DNA of 64,000 nucleotides from Verrucomicrobiota bacterium (GTDB lineage Bacteria; Verrucomicrobiota; Verrucomicrobiia; Limisphaerales; Fontisphaeraceae), in NCBI GenBank assembly GCA_037139415.1, contig JBAXGN010000002.1, positions 43,439 to 107,438 of the forward strand, given 5' to 3'. The notes below the pieces were generated by a model. It did no database searches. It had not been told where the DNA came from and worked only from the letters and a program-made list of their open reading frames with translations. Positions 21,230 to 29,748 of the stretch are shown here, in pieces. Each line of letters opens with the position of its first letter. Positions within the stretch are counted from its first letter, which is position 1. Position numbers and translations under genes: made by a program.

Positions 21230-22648
21230 ATGGCTGGCATTGGCGGCACATCGGAAGCGCGCCCGTCGGATTCCCCGACCGGCAACGGGCAAACCTATCG
21301 CGGCCCGTTCGCGATCATGACGATCCTGTTCTTTATGTGGGGGTTCATGACGGTGTGGAACGATATCTTGATTCCGCGGTTCAAGGAGGCGTTCACGCTG
21401 AATTATTTCCAGGCGATGCTCGTCCAGTTCGCCTTTTTTGGCGCGTACGCCATTGGGTCGCTGATCTATTACGTGATTTCGATGACGTCCGGCGACCCCA
21501 TCAACCGCATCGGTTACAAGAACGGCGTGATCATTGGTCTGTTGGTGGCCGCCTTGGGCAGCGCGTTGTTTTATCCGGCGGCCATCCTGGCCTCGTACCC
21601 GTTTTTCCTGCTGGCGCTGTTTGTGGTGGGGCTGGGGTTCGCCATGTTGCAGATCGCGGCCAACCCGTATGTGACCATCCTCGGGCCGGAGCGCACGGCG
21701 TCGAGCCGGTTGAATTTGTCGCAGGCGTTTAACTCGTTCGGCACCACCATTGGGCCGATCATCGGCGGTTGGCTGATCTTCAAGGTCTTCTCCCAGTCGG
21801 GTGCGCACGGGGCGGATTCGGTGAAGGTCCCTTACCTCTGCTTCGCGGCGGTGTTTGTCGCGTTGGCGGTCTTTTTCAAATTTGCCCATCTGCCCAGTTT
21901 CACGAACCCGGAATCCATCGGGCAGGGCGCCGGGGCGTTGCGGCACCCGCACACGGTGCTGGGGGTGATCGCCATTTTCATGTACGTCGGCGGCGAGGTG
22001 GCGGTGGGCAGCGCCATCGTGAATTATCTCGGCTCGCCCCAATTGGGCAGCCTCTCGAATGAGGCGGCCAGCAAGTTCCTCTCGTACTATTGGGGCGGCT
22101 TGATGATCGGCCGGTTCATGGGGGCCTTTGCTCTGAGCGAGATGCGCGGTTGGCTGAAGCATCTGCTGGTGGTGCTGGCCCCGCTGGTGGCGTTTTTCAT
22201 CATCCTGGCCTCCGCCGGGACCGCCAACGCGCTGCCCTACGGCATCTTCCTGGCCATCCTGCTGGTGGCGTTCTTTTTGGGTGAAGCCAGCGCGCACCGC
22301 ATGTTGGCGCTATTCAGCGGCGTGATCATCATCCTGCTGGCCTGCGCCATGGCGAGCACTGGGGAAACCGCCAAATGGACCGTCCTGGGCGTGGGCCTGT
22401 TCTGCTCGGTGATGTGGTCCAACATCTTCTCGCTGGCCATCGAAGGACTGGGGCCGCTCAAGAGCCAAGCCTCCTCCCTGTTGGTGATGGCCATCCTGGG
22501 CGGGGCGCTGCTGCCGCCGTTGCAAGGGGCCGTGGCTGACAAGTTCGGCATCCAATCCTCGTTCGTGGTCCCCATGCTCGCCTTTGCCTATATCGCATTC
22601 TACGGCCTGTACGGGTATCGGGCTGGGAGAGCCAATGATTTGCGCTAA
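21230..22648 (+). CDS. FucP-type sugar:proton symporter (MFS)
   Basis: A 472-aa inner-membrane sugar importer of the fucose/glucose/galactose permease branch of the MFS. Start 21230 is preferred because the family N-terminus (YRGPFAIMTILFFMWGFMT) follows closely; an upstream ATG at 21095 would add 45 unrelated residues. Family blocks: NDILIPRFKEAFTLNYFQAM after helix 1, AFFGAYAIGSLIYYVIS, ANPYVTILGPERTASSRLNL and QAFNSFGTTIGPIIGG. About twelve helices are present. The substrate is not decidable; fucose, glucose or galactose are family options. A LarA-type gene follows on the same strand after about 250 bp. Confidence 0.92.
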   Translation: MAGIGGTSEARPSDSPTGNGQTYRGPFAIMTILFFMWGFMTVWNDILIPRFKEAFTLNYFQAMLVQFAFFGAYAIGSLIYYVISMTSGDPINRIGYKNGVIIGLLVAALGSALFYPAAILASYPFFLLALFVVGLGFAMLQIAANPYVTILGPERTASSRLNLSQAFNSFGTTIGPIIGGWLIFKVFSQSGAHGADSVKVPYLCFAAVFVALAVFFKFAHLPSFTNPESIGQGAGALRHPHTVLGVIAIFMYVGGEVAVGSAIVNYLGSPQLGSLSNEAASKFLSYYWGGLMIGRFMGAFALSEMRGWLKHLLVVLAPLVAFFIILASAGTANALPYGIFLAILLVAFFLGEASAHRMLALFSGVIIILLACAMASTGETAKWTVLGVGLFCSVMWSNIFSLAIEGLGPLKSQASSLLVMAILGGALLPPLQGAVADKFGIQSSFVVPMLAFAYIAFYGLYGYRAGRANDLR

Positions 22649-22884
22649 CGCATTTCAATGGTTCAATTTGCCGGTGGTCTGGGACAACCTGGGAAATATC
22701 GCTTCAATTTGTTAGCGTTGGCCGGTACCCATCGGTCCGCTGCCGCGCCGTGCCTTGTTCCCGCCACCCTGCCATTGCATCCCCACAGGCTGGACAATCC
22801 AACCTCGCGTAGCTATTGTTCCTCCATGCATAAGCATGAAATTCGCGCGTGTCACCGCAATGCCGTCCCCTCCTCTGTGGAAGC

Positions 22885-22891
22885 GGAGGAG
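22885..22891 (+). promoter_or_regulatory. Ribosome binding site of the larA-like gene
   Basis: GGAGGAG ends 5 nt before the ATG at 22897. It fixes the start of the racemase gene against the longer in-frame ATG at 22849. Strong Shine-Dalgarno sequences are uncommon in front of the other genes in this window. Confidence 0.65.
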
Positions 22892-22896
22892 CAATC

Positions 22897-24168
22897 ATGA
22901 ACGTCAAACTGGCTTATGGCCAAGGCTGGTTGCCGGTGGATTTTCCGGCGGATCGCACCACGGTTATCGAGCCCACTCCATTGCCCGGCCTGCCGGATGA
23001 ACGTGCCGCCCTGTTCTGCGCCTTGGACGCCCCCATTCAGACGCGTCCCCTGCGCGAATGGGTGCGTCCGGATTCCCGTGTGGTCATCACCTTTACGGAC
23101 ATTACGCGTGCCACGCCCAATCACCGGCTCATTCCGTGGCTGTTGGAGTATCTGAAACCGCTGGTGAAGTCGGAGAACATTGTCCTGATGAACAGCCTCG
23201 GCACGCATCGCTCGAACAGCCGCGCCGAACTGGAGCGCATGCTCACCCCGGCGGTGGTGGCGAATTATCGCATCGTGGACAACGAGCCGGAGAATGCGGC
23301 GGCGCATGTGCAGTTCGGAAACACGCACGATGGCACCCCGGTGTTGCTTCATCACGAGGTGGCCAAGGCGGATGTGCGCATCCTCACCGGCTTCATCGAA
23401 CCGCATTTTTTCGCTGGTTTCAGTGGTGGCCCCAAGGCCATCATGCCGGGTGTGGCCCATTTGAAAACCGTGATGAGCAACCATGGTGCGCGCCAGATCG
23501 CCGATCCCAACGCCACGTGGGGTATCACGCAAGGCAATCCGATCTGGGAAGAAATGCGCGATATTGCGCTGCGGGTTGGCGACTCTTTCCTGCTCAACGT
23601 CACCCTGAACGAAGCGCGTGAAGTGACCGGGCTGTTCGCGGGTGAGCTGCTGGCCGCGCATCGGGCCGGCACGGAATTCGTGCGCTGCTCGGCCATGCAG
23701 GCGGTGGCGGCTATGTTCGAGGTGGTGGTAACCACCAACAGCGGTTATCCGCTGGATCAAAATTTATATCAAGGCGTGAAAGGTTTGAGTGCCGGCGCCC
23801 GGATTCTGAAGCCGGGCGGGACCCTGATCCTGGCTTGTGAATGCCGGGATGGAATGCCGAACGGGAGTCCCTATGAGCGCTTCCTGAAATCCGCCGCTTC
23901 CCCGGAAGAAGTGCTGACCCGGCTGACGCAAGCCAGCGAGGCGGTGCCGGAGCAATGGCAGGCGCAAATTCAGGCATTGATCCAACGGCGCGCCCAGGTA
24001 CTGGTACACAGTTCCCTGCCGGACGCCCAGCTTCGCGGCGCTCACCTGGTCCCCTGCTCAGACATTGCCACCGTCGTGCGCGAGCGGTTGGCCAACCTGC
24101 CGGCAACGGCACGCGTGGCCGTCCTGCCGCAAGGGCCGTTGACGGTACCATATTTGACGGGACGATAA
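22897..24168 (+). CDS. Nickel-dependent lactate racemase-like enzyme (LarA family)
   Basis: A 423-aa LarA-family protein. These enzymes racemise or epimerise 2-hydroxy acids using a nickel-pincer nucleotide covalently bound to a lysine. By position and spacing the key residues are present: H104 in GTHRSN, H170 and K180 in EPHFFAGFSGGPKAIMPG, and H196 in TVMSNHG. These match H108, H174, K184 and H200 of the Lactobacillus plantarum enzyme with a constant offset of 4. The cofactor genes larB, larC and larE are not in the window. Substrate may be lactate or a larger hydroxy acid; the FucP-like neighbour allows a sugar-acid role. Confidence 0.88.
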   Translation: MNVKLAYGQGWLPVDFPADRTTVIEPTPLPGLPDERAALFCALDAPIQTRPLREWVRPDSRVVITFTDITRATPNHRLIPWLLEYLKPLVKSENIVLMNSLGTHRSNSRAELERMLTPAVVANYRIVDNEPENAAAHVQFGNTHDGTPVLLHHEVAKADVRILTGFIEPHFFAGFSGGPKAIMPGVAHLKTVMSNHGARQIADPNATWGITQGNPIWEEMRDIALRVGDSFLLNVTLNEAREVTGLFAGELLAAHRAGTEFVRCSAMQAVAAMFEVVVTTNSGYPLDQNLYQGVKGLSAGARILKPGGTLILACECRDGMPNGSPYERFLKSAASPEEVLTRLTQASEAVPEQWQAQIQALIQRRAQVLVHSSLPDAQLRGAHLVPCSDIATVVRERLANLPATARVAVLPQGPLTVPYLTGR

Positions 24169-24328
24169 TGCCCACGGAAAAACGCAACGCATCGCGGGGA
24201 TCGTTGCTCAATTGCCCGGAGCCATAAGGCATCCATGCAAAACCTCGGAACGAAGCTCGTCACCAAGCGGTGGGTATCCGCACGAAAAATTGTTGGTACT
24301 TCAAAACGCGCAGCGATAGGATTGCCCC

Positions 24329-24769
24329 ATGCAAAAGACGTTAGTTTTATTTAAGTGCGATGCGATTGAGCGGGGGTTGGTGGGTGCCATCCTGGAACGT
24401 TTTGAACGGGCCGGGCTGCGCATCGAGGATGGCCGTTATCTGCGTCCCAGCCTGGCGGAGTGGCAGCAGCATTATGCCGATCTGCAAAGTCGCAATGCCC
24501 GTGCCTTTGAGCGCAGCACGCAATTCTTTGCCGGGAAACCGGTGTTCGCCATGATCCTTGCCGGTCCCAATGCCATTCTGAAAGTGCGTGCGCTGGTGGG
24601 CCCGACCGATCCCCTTAAGGCACCGGCGGGAACGATTCGCGGGGATTATAGTTCTGACACCGTCGAGCTGGCGGACGCGGAATACCGATCCGCCCTGAAC
24701 TTGGTGCATGCCGCCGATTCCGAGGCCACCGCGTTGCGCGAGATCGCCTTCTGGTTCAAGGCAGGGTGA
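24329..24769 (+). CDS. ndk: Nucleoside diphosphate kinase
   Basis: A 146-aa cytoplasmic kinase that equilibrates NTP and NDP pools through a phospho-histidine. The catalytic His is H127 in NLVHAADS. The nucleotide loop GTIRGDY is present and the N-terminal lysine is in FKCDAIERG. The family usually reads IKPDAVxRG and NxxHGSDS, so this copy is somewhat divergent (Pro to Cys, Gly-Ser to Ala-Ala). Its 3' end overlaps the 3' end of the convergent hydrolase gene by 14 bp. Length is normal. Confidence 0.93.
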   Translation: MQKTLVLFKCDAIERGLVGAILERFERAGLRIEDGRYLRPSLAEWQQHYADLQSRNARAFERSTQFFAGKPVFAMILAGPNAILKVRALVGPTDPLKAPAGTIRGDYSSDTVELADAEYRSALNLVHAADSEATALREIAFWFKAG

Positions 24770-27700
24770 TGACCGTCTGGCAGAGTCGGGGGGCCGTGGC
24801 TGGCCAGGTGAGTTGCTTTCCCGAAGCGGTGACCGCCGTGACGTAGTATTCCACATCCTCATTGCCGGAGGGTAATTCAACGGAGAACACCGCGCGCCCG
24901 GTATTCTGCGCGAGAACGGTGGCGAAGTTACCCCGGTTCATCCCGCGCCAATGCAGTTCCACGCGTTTGACCGGGGAACGATCCACCACCATCACGCTCA
25001 GTTGGATGCGCTCGCCCGCGTTCGCTGAACTGCGAACGGTGGGAACGATGATGCGGGCCGGACCGTGGTAGGTTTTTCCCGGCAAGGTTTCGGGTGGCAG
25101 GACTGGTCCCAACACTTCCATGAAAATCCGGTCGTAGAAACTCAGAAAACCCAGCGCCTTGCGGCTGTGTTGTTCCAGGTTGGCGATGGTTCCCAATTCC
25201 CCCGGCGTATCGGTGGCCGCGACCAGACTGGACATCATTTCCTCCCAAGCGCTTGCCAGTTTGATACGCAGGCCCATGGCCGTCTCGGCCAGGGTTTTCT
25301 GTTTGACGGGGTCTTTTTCTTTCAGCAGCACAGCCATGGCGGCATCGAGTTCTGCGCGCACGCCGCCGACCATCGCCGCCGTCTGCTGGTATCGGAAGGT
25401 GTTCAACCAGTAATCAAAGCGCTCCAGGTTGCCCGCGCCCTGCACTTTGGACCGCAGCGCGGACAGTTCGGCAACGAACGCATATTCTTCCGGCGCGGAT
25501 TTGAGCGGGTTAAGATTGCCCGGCCCCCGGTTCCAATGGGTGGACTGTGGCAAGTTCAGACCGTCTATCCGGGTAAATATTTTCCCAGCCGGCACTGCCA
25601 CTGCATCTCCGAAGTGTGCGCGCGCGAAATCCACATAGAATTCCTCGATCGGCATCGTTCGACGGCGTTCGACGGTGCCCGGCTTGTCGTTGAAGCCGTC
25701 GCGCTCATAGCCGGCGATGACTTCGTAGCCGCATTTCACTTTGCGCGTGATGGGTTGGCCGGTCGCGGTTTTGCCGTCAATGATCACCGCGGAGACACAG
25801 GGTTCGCCCTTAAGGCGGGGGAATTCTAGGAAAAGATGGCCATTGGTCACGGTGTTCCATTTGAAGGATAAATCCAGCGCGTGATGCCGCCCCACACGCT
25901 CAAAAATATCCAGCCGTTCGAGCACAGTTTTGCCCTGGAGCTTGATGCCGAATACGCGCTGGCCTGCCTGCGTGCATTTCGCTTCGTTAAATTTCAACGT
26001 GACGGTGTAGATGCCGTTGGGCATGTCCAGATCGTACCCGTCCAAATTCTCGCGCATGGTTTGGTACAACAGGCTTTCCAGGGTGCCTTCACAAGGATAA
26101 TCAGTCTGGTAATTACGTCCCCCCAGCGGACCTTGTCCCCGTGATTTGACGCGCACATCCCAGTCGAGCGGGACGTATGATTGATCCCAGGCTGCCGCCG
26201 CTAACGCGGCGACGTTGGGCGCGAGGATTTTGGTGCGCCAATGAATGCCCAGCAGACCGGTACATCCAAGTTGGCGGGCATCCGCCGCGTCGTAGCGCAT
26301 GCGGGCGGCCCAGAGTTGTGGGGCGCACAAGTTCGGATCGTTCTCCATCCAGGGAATCGCCCACTTGGGGCGGCCTTGGAGCGTGGCGAAACCGCCTTCC
26401 ACAAGATCGTGTCCCACCTCGCGGTTGATGCAGCTCATGGGGCTGGTCTTCGGCAGTAGTCGGTCCAGCGCGGTGCGGTCGTGTGCCGGGCCCAGCACCC
26501 AGCCGGAGGTGGCTAGCGTGAACGGGGCACCCAGCGATTTAAGGGCGTCGTCCGCCGCCTGAATGTCACGCGCGGCAGCGGTGAATAGTTCCGGGTGCGT
26601 GGTCTCCCAGGTCCAGAATTCCGGGGTCCATAGCCAGTAATAATCGAGCGGGTGGGTTTTGAGAATCCGGCGGAACATGCCTTCGTATAATTCGCGTACC
26701 ACCGCCAGATCTTTGGGATCTTTGCCCAGCTTCTTGAGATGTTCCTGCAAATCCTGCGGGATGGTCAACGGCGTCTCGGTGCCGATGCAGGTTTTTACGC
26801 CCAGCCGTTTGGCCAGGGTGAACGCGTCGTGGAGCAGCGCGCCGGTGCGATTGAACAATTCGTTGCATTGCTCCACGCCCTCCGGCGCGGGCATTAAGCC
26901 TTGTTGCACCGGGTGCCCGTAGGCATCGGCGGCAAAAAGTTGGTCCGCGCCGCCGGTAAATTCGCTGGTCAACATGGCTTTGTAGCCCCACGCGCCGGGA
27001 CGGAGCGTGTTCGCCCACAAAGTTGGGTAGCTAAAGCGCACGCGCCCTTGGGCATCCTGATCCTGCGGCAGGCCTATCCACACCAGCGGTTCCGCGTGCG
27101 GATGACCTTCGGGATAACAGTGCATTCCCAGAAAGTTCATGCGCAATTTGGACAGTTGCCCGATGTATGCCAGGTAGTCGTCGCGCGTCCACCAGTCCGG
27201 CCCTTCGGGAAAATCATGAAACGGTTGGATACCGCGAATGCTAAACAGCGGTTTGCCAGTTTCATTGGCTCCCGGCAGATTACCTTTGAGCGGCTCATCC
27301 GGAATCACATCGCCATGCAGATAGAAACGCACCCCCAGCAATTCGCAATAGCGGTAAGCCCCGTACAACAACCCGCGATCATCTCCCCCGATAATACAAA
27401 TCATCCGGGGACCGGATGGAACCGTGTGCAGCCAGAATTGCTCCGTCGCCAGCGGTGGCACGTTGGTGGCCAGATTCCCGGGAATATTTTTCAGCAACGG
27501 ATCATTCTGGCGCAGCAGTAGCAGCACCGTGGTGTCGCTTTGCGTTGGCAAACTCGCGGCGATTTCCGCGTAGCTGCCGGTGCGCAGATAGAGGTAACGC
27601 CGTAGTTCTCGGGCCGCCAACCTGGCCTCAAAGGAAGATTCATTGGGTTGCACCACGACCACTTTGGCACCGGCCAGCACGGGCGCGGCGGACAGTGCTT

Positions 27701-27776
27701 CGGACCAGATCATGACCGATGCTGCCATGATTCCAAACCAGGACCATACCAAAGTTGTGTGCCAAGTGCGTTGCAT
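24756..27776 (-). CDS. Large secreted protein, putative glycoside hydrolase
   Basis: A 1006-aa exported protein with an N-terminal signal region (WSWFGIMAASVMIWSEALSA). The next 130 residues (FEARLAARELRRYLYLRTG ... GGDDRGLLYGAYRYCELLGV) match the N-terminal domain pattern of alpha-glucuronidase-like enzymes (GH67/GH115 type). A TIM-barrel-like central part follows (HCYPEGHP, PLDYYWLWTPEFWTWE, GCTGLLGIHWRTK). Residues about 570-690 resemble a malectin/carbohydrate-binding beta domain (NGIYTVTLKFNEAKC, GKTVLERLDIFERVG). The C-terminus is a beta sandwich (VKRVELHWRGM ... YYVTAVTASGKQLTW). The substrate is unknown, probably an acidic or rhamnose-rich glycan. Confidence 0.75.
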   Translation of the reverse strand: MQRTWHTTLVWSWFGIMAASVMIWSEALSAAPVLAGAKVVVVQPNESSFEARLAARELRRYLYLRTGSYAEIAASLPTQSDTTVLLLLRQNDPLLKNIPGNLATNVPPLATEQFWLHTVPSGPRMICIIGGDDRGLLYGAYRYCELLGVRFYLHGDVIPDEPLKGNLPGANETGKPLFSIRGIQPFHDFPEGPDWWTRDDYLAYIGQLSKLRMNFLGMHCYPEGHPHAEPLVWIGLPQDQDAQGRVRFSYPTLWANTLRPGAWGYKAMLTSEFTGGADQLFAADAYGHPVQQGLMPAPEGVEQCNELFNRTGALLHDAFTLAKRLGVKTCIGTETPLTIPQDLQEHLKKLGKDPKDLAVVRELYEGMFRRILKTHPLDYYWLWTPEFWTWETTHPELFTAAARDIQAADDALKSLGAPFTLATSGWVLGPAHDRTALDRLLPKTSPMSCINREVGHDLVEGGFATLQGRPKWAIPWMENDPNLCAPQLWAARMRYDAADARQLGCTGLLGIHWRTKILAPNVAALAAAAWDQSYVPLDWDVRVKSRGQGPLGGRNYQTDYPCEGTLESLLYQTMRENLDGYDLDMPNGIYTVTLKFNEAKCTQAGQRVFGIKLQGKTVLERLDIFERVGRHHALDLSFKWNTVTNGHLFLEFPRLKGEPCVSAVIIDGKTATGQPITRKVKCGYEVIAGYERDGFNDKPGTVERRRTMPIEEFYVDFARAHFGDAVAVPAGKIFTRIDGLNLPQSTHWNRGPGNLNPLKSAPEEYAFVAELSALRSKVQGAGNLERFDYWLNTFRYQQTAAMVGGVRAELDAAMAVLLKEKDPVKQKTLAETAMGLRIKLASAWEEMMSSLVAATDTPGELGTIANLEQHSRKALGFLSFYDRIFMEVLGPVLPPETLPGKTYHGPARIIVPTVRSSANAGERIQLSVMVVDRSPVKRVELHWRGMNRGNFATVLAQNTGRAVFSVELPSGNEDVEYYVTAVTASGKQLTWPATAPRLCQTVITLP

Positions 27777-27912
27777 GGGACGATTATGGCACGGAAAAAC
27801 GGTGGATTGTCAATCCCATGAAATGACTTTAAGACATTGAGCACGAACTCGAAATAGAATGAACTGCGGCATTGGGTTGCAACTTGATCCGCTGATGTTA
27901 TGCTCCCACCTT

Positions 27913-28962
27913 ATGAAACGTTGGTTGCTTGGTGGTGCGCTCTGCCTGACAGTTGCCGCGACCGCCGCAGAAATAAAATTTGATTTTGGCGCGACGCCAG
28001 TCGGACAGGTGCCGACTGGCTTTCGCTCCGCATTATGTGGTGCTGGCACCACTGGGCAGTGGCAGGTGGTCATGGAGTCCGCTCCGTCCATGTTCAAGCC
28101 GGTGTTTGGCACCAATTCCGCCAATTATCGCGCGGTGCTGGCGCAGACTTCCGCCGTGCCTGGTGAGGAACGGTTTCCGCTGTTGCTCTACGAGCGTGAT
28201 TCGTTTGCTGATTTTACCTTCAGTGCCAGGTTCAAAATTGTGGCCGGTCAGGCGGAACAGATGGCAGGACTTATTTTCCGTGCCCAGGATGAGCGGAATT
28301 TTTATGTCTTCCGCGCCAATGCCAAGGATGGCAACGCGCGTTTCTACAAGGTGGTCAATGGCGGGCGGACGGCGCCAATCGGCAATACCCTGAGTGTCTC
28401 CAAAGGGGAATGGCACCAATTGAAAGTGGAATGCCAGGGGAACCAAATCAAATGTTATTTTGAGACCAATCTGATTGGCGGCGGTTTCATTGATACGACG
28501 TTTACCTCCGGGAAAATTGGATTCTGGACCATGTCCGATTCGGTCAGTTATTTCGCGGACGCTATGGTCGCCTACACGCCGAGCGAGCGACCCGCTCAAG
28601 CGCTACTGCGGTTGACGATGGAGAAGAATCCGCGCCTCAAAGGACTCCGGCTTTATGCTCCCAACCCCACCAATGGGGTGCTCGTGGTAGTGGCGGCAAC
28701 CGATCCACGGGATCTGCAACTTTCGGCCGGTCCGTCTGAGCAGAATGCGTTTGCCAAGGGACTGGTGTATCACCTCAAAGAAGGGGATAAAATGTCCGTC
28801 TATTTGCCGCTGCATGATCATAATGGTGACACGATGGCGGTCACACGGATTACGATGCAATCGTTTCCCGGACAAACGGAACAAAACGCCATGGCGCGCG
28901 CCATTCCCATTCTCAAGGAGATGGAAGCCAGCTTGATCTCACTGGATGGCCCGCTGCGTTAG
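27913..28962 (+). CDS. Secreted laminin-G/concanavalin-like protein
   Basis: A 349-aa exported protein. Start 27913 gives a signal peptide (KRWLLGGALCLTVAATAA); the longer frame from 27859 is not needed. Residues about 60-220 have the pattern of the DUF1080/LamG-like jelly roll (FADFTFSARFKIVAGQAEQMAGLIFRAQDERNFYVFRAN, then GEWHQLKVECQGNQIKCYFE and GKIGFWTMSDSVSYFADAMV). This fold binds sugars or forms hydrolase domains in this phylum. The C-terminal 130 residues are unassigned. It is divergent from the 1006-aa putative hydrolase 136 bp away, so a shared role in glycan use is possible. Confidence 0.75.
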   Translation: MKRWLLGGALCLTVAATAAEIKFDFGATPVGQVPTGFRSALCGAGTTGQWQVVMESAPSMFKPVFGTNSANYRAVLAQTSAVPGEERFPLLLYERDSFADFTFSARFKIVAGQAEQMAGLIFRAQDERNFYVFRANAKDGNARFYKVVNGGRTAPIGNTLSVSKGEWHQLKVECQGNQIKCYFETNLIGGGFIDTTFTSGKIGFWTMSDSVSYFADAMVAYTPSERPAQALLRLTMEKNPRLKGLRLYAPNPTNGVLVVVAATDPRDLQLSAGPSEQNAFAKGLVYHLKEGDKMSVYLPLHDHNGDTMAVTRITMQSFPGQTEQNAMARAIPILKEMEASLISLDGPLR

Positions 28963-28989
28963 CACCTCGGACGGGGCAGGGGACCTGCT

Positions 28990-29742
28990 TCAGGAAGCGG
29001 CCCGAAAAATACGATTCGCCTCTTCGAGGGATTCTTTGGACCCGATATCAAACCACAGGCCCGGCACTTTCCAGGTATGGAACGGGGTGCGAGTATAGAG
29101 CCATTGGACGAGGCGACCAGGTTGGTCCGGGTTGTTTTTCTCGGCGATATATTGGCGGATTAATGGCAAAACCTGACGGGGATAATAGTATAAGGCAATG
29201 CCGGTAAGCGTGCTCTTGGGTTGTGCTGGCTTCTCTTCGAAAAAGGTGATCTGACCTTCGGCATTCAGCGAGATGGCGTTATATTTCTTGATCTCTTCCA
29301 GGCTGCCCACGTCATAGACCGCTAGCACGGGTGTTTTTTTCTCGCGGCAACAACGGCCAAAGCCATCCAGCTTTTGGCTGAACAGGTTGTCTCCCGCAAC
29401 GACCATCAGGTCGTCATCCACCTGCTGCGAGGCGATCACAAGATGGAGGTCGCCAATGGCACCGAGTTTATTGCTATCGTCGGTCGAGCCGTCATTGATC
29501 ACCTTAAAATCAAACCCGGTGGTTTGGCGGGCGCGATAAGCCGATGACCACTCTTCAAACTGGCCGGCGAACTTGGCATTGGTGACGATGTAAACCCGCT
29601 CGATATCTGGAATAGGTGCGAGATTATCCATCACGTACTCAATCATGGGCTTGCCCGCCACGGGCAACAGTGGCTTGGCACGGGTCAACGTGAGCGGGTA
29701 AAGACGGGTGGCATAACCGGCGGCAAGAATAACGACTTTCAT
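28990..29742 (-). CDS. Sugar-1-phosphate nucleotidyltransferase
   Basis: A 250-aa cytoplasmic NTP-transferase that makes NDP-sugars. The N-terminal signature MKVVILAAGYATRLYPLTLT ends in the loop with the catalytic Arg, followed by KPLLPVAGKPMIEY. VVAGDNLFSQ gives the metal-binding Asp, and SLTGIALYYYPRQ-like sequence and DIGSKESLEEANR close the fold. It resembles glucose-1-phosphate thymidylyl/uridylyltransferases; the base and sugar cannot be fixed. Its start lies 6 bp after the stop of ptsI on the same strand, so the two are probably one transcript. Confidence 0.9.
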   Translation of the reverse strand: MKVVILAAGYATRLYPLTLTRAKPLLPVAGKPMIEYVMDNLAPIPDIERVYIVTNAKFAGQFEEWSSAYRARQTTGFDFKVINDGSTDDSNKLGAIGDLHLVIASQQVDDDLMVVAGDNLFSQKLDGFGRCCREKKTPVLAVYDVGSLEEIKKYNAISLNAEGQITFFEEKPAQPKSTLTGIALYYYPRQVLPLIRQYIAEKNNPDQPGRLVQWLYTRTPFHTWKVPGLWFDIGSKESLEEANRIFRAAS

Positions 29743-29748
29743 AGTAGT

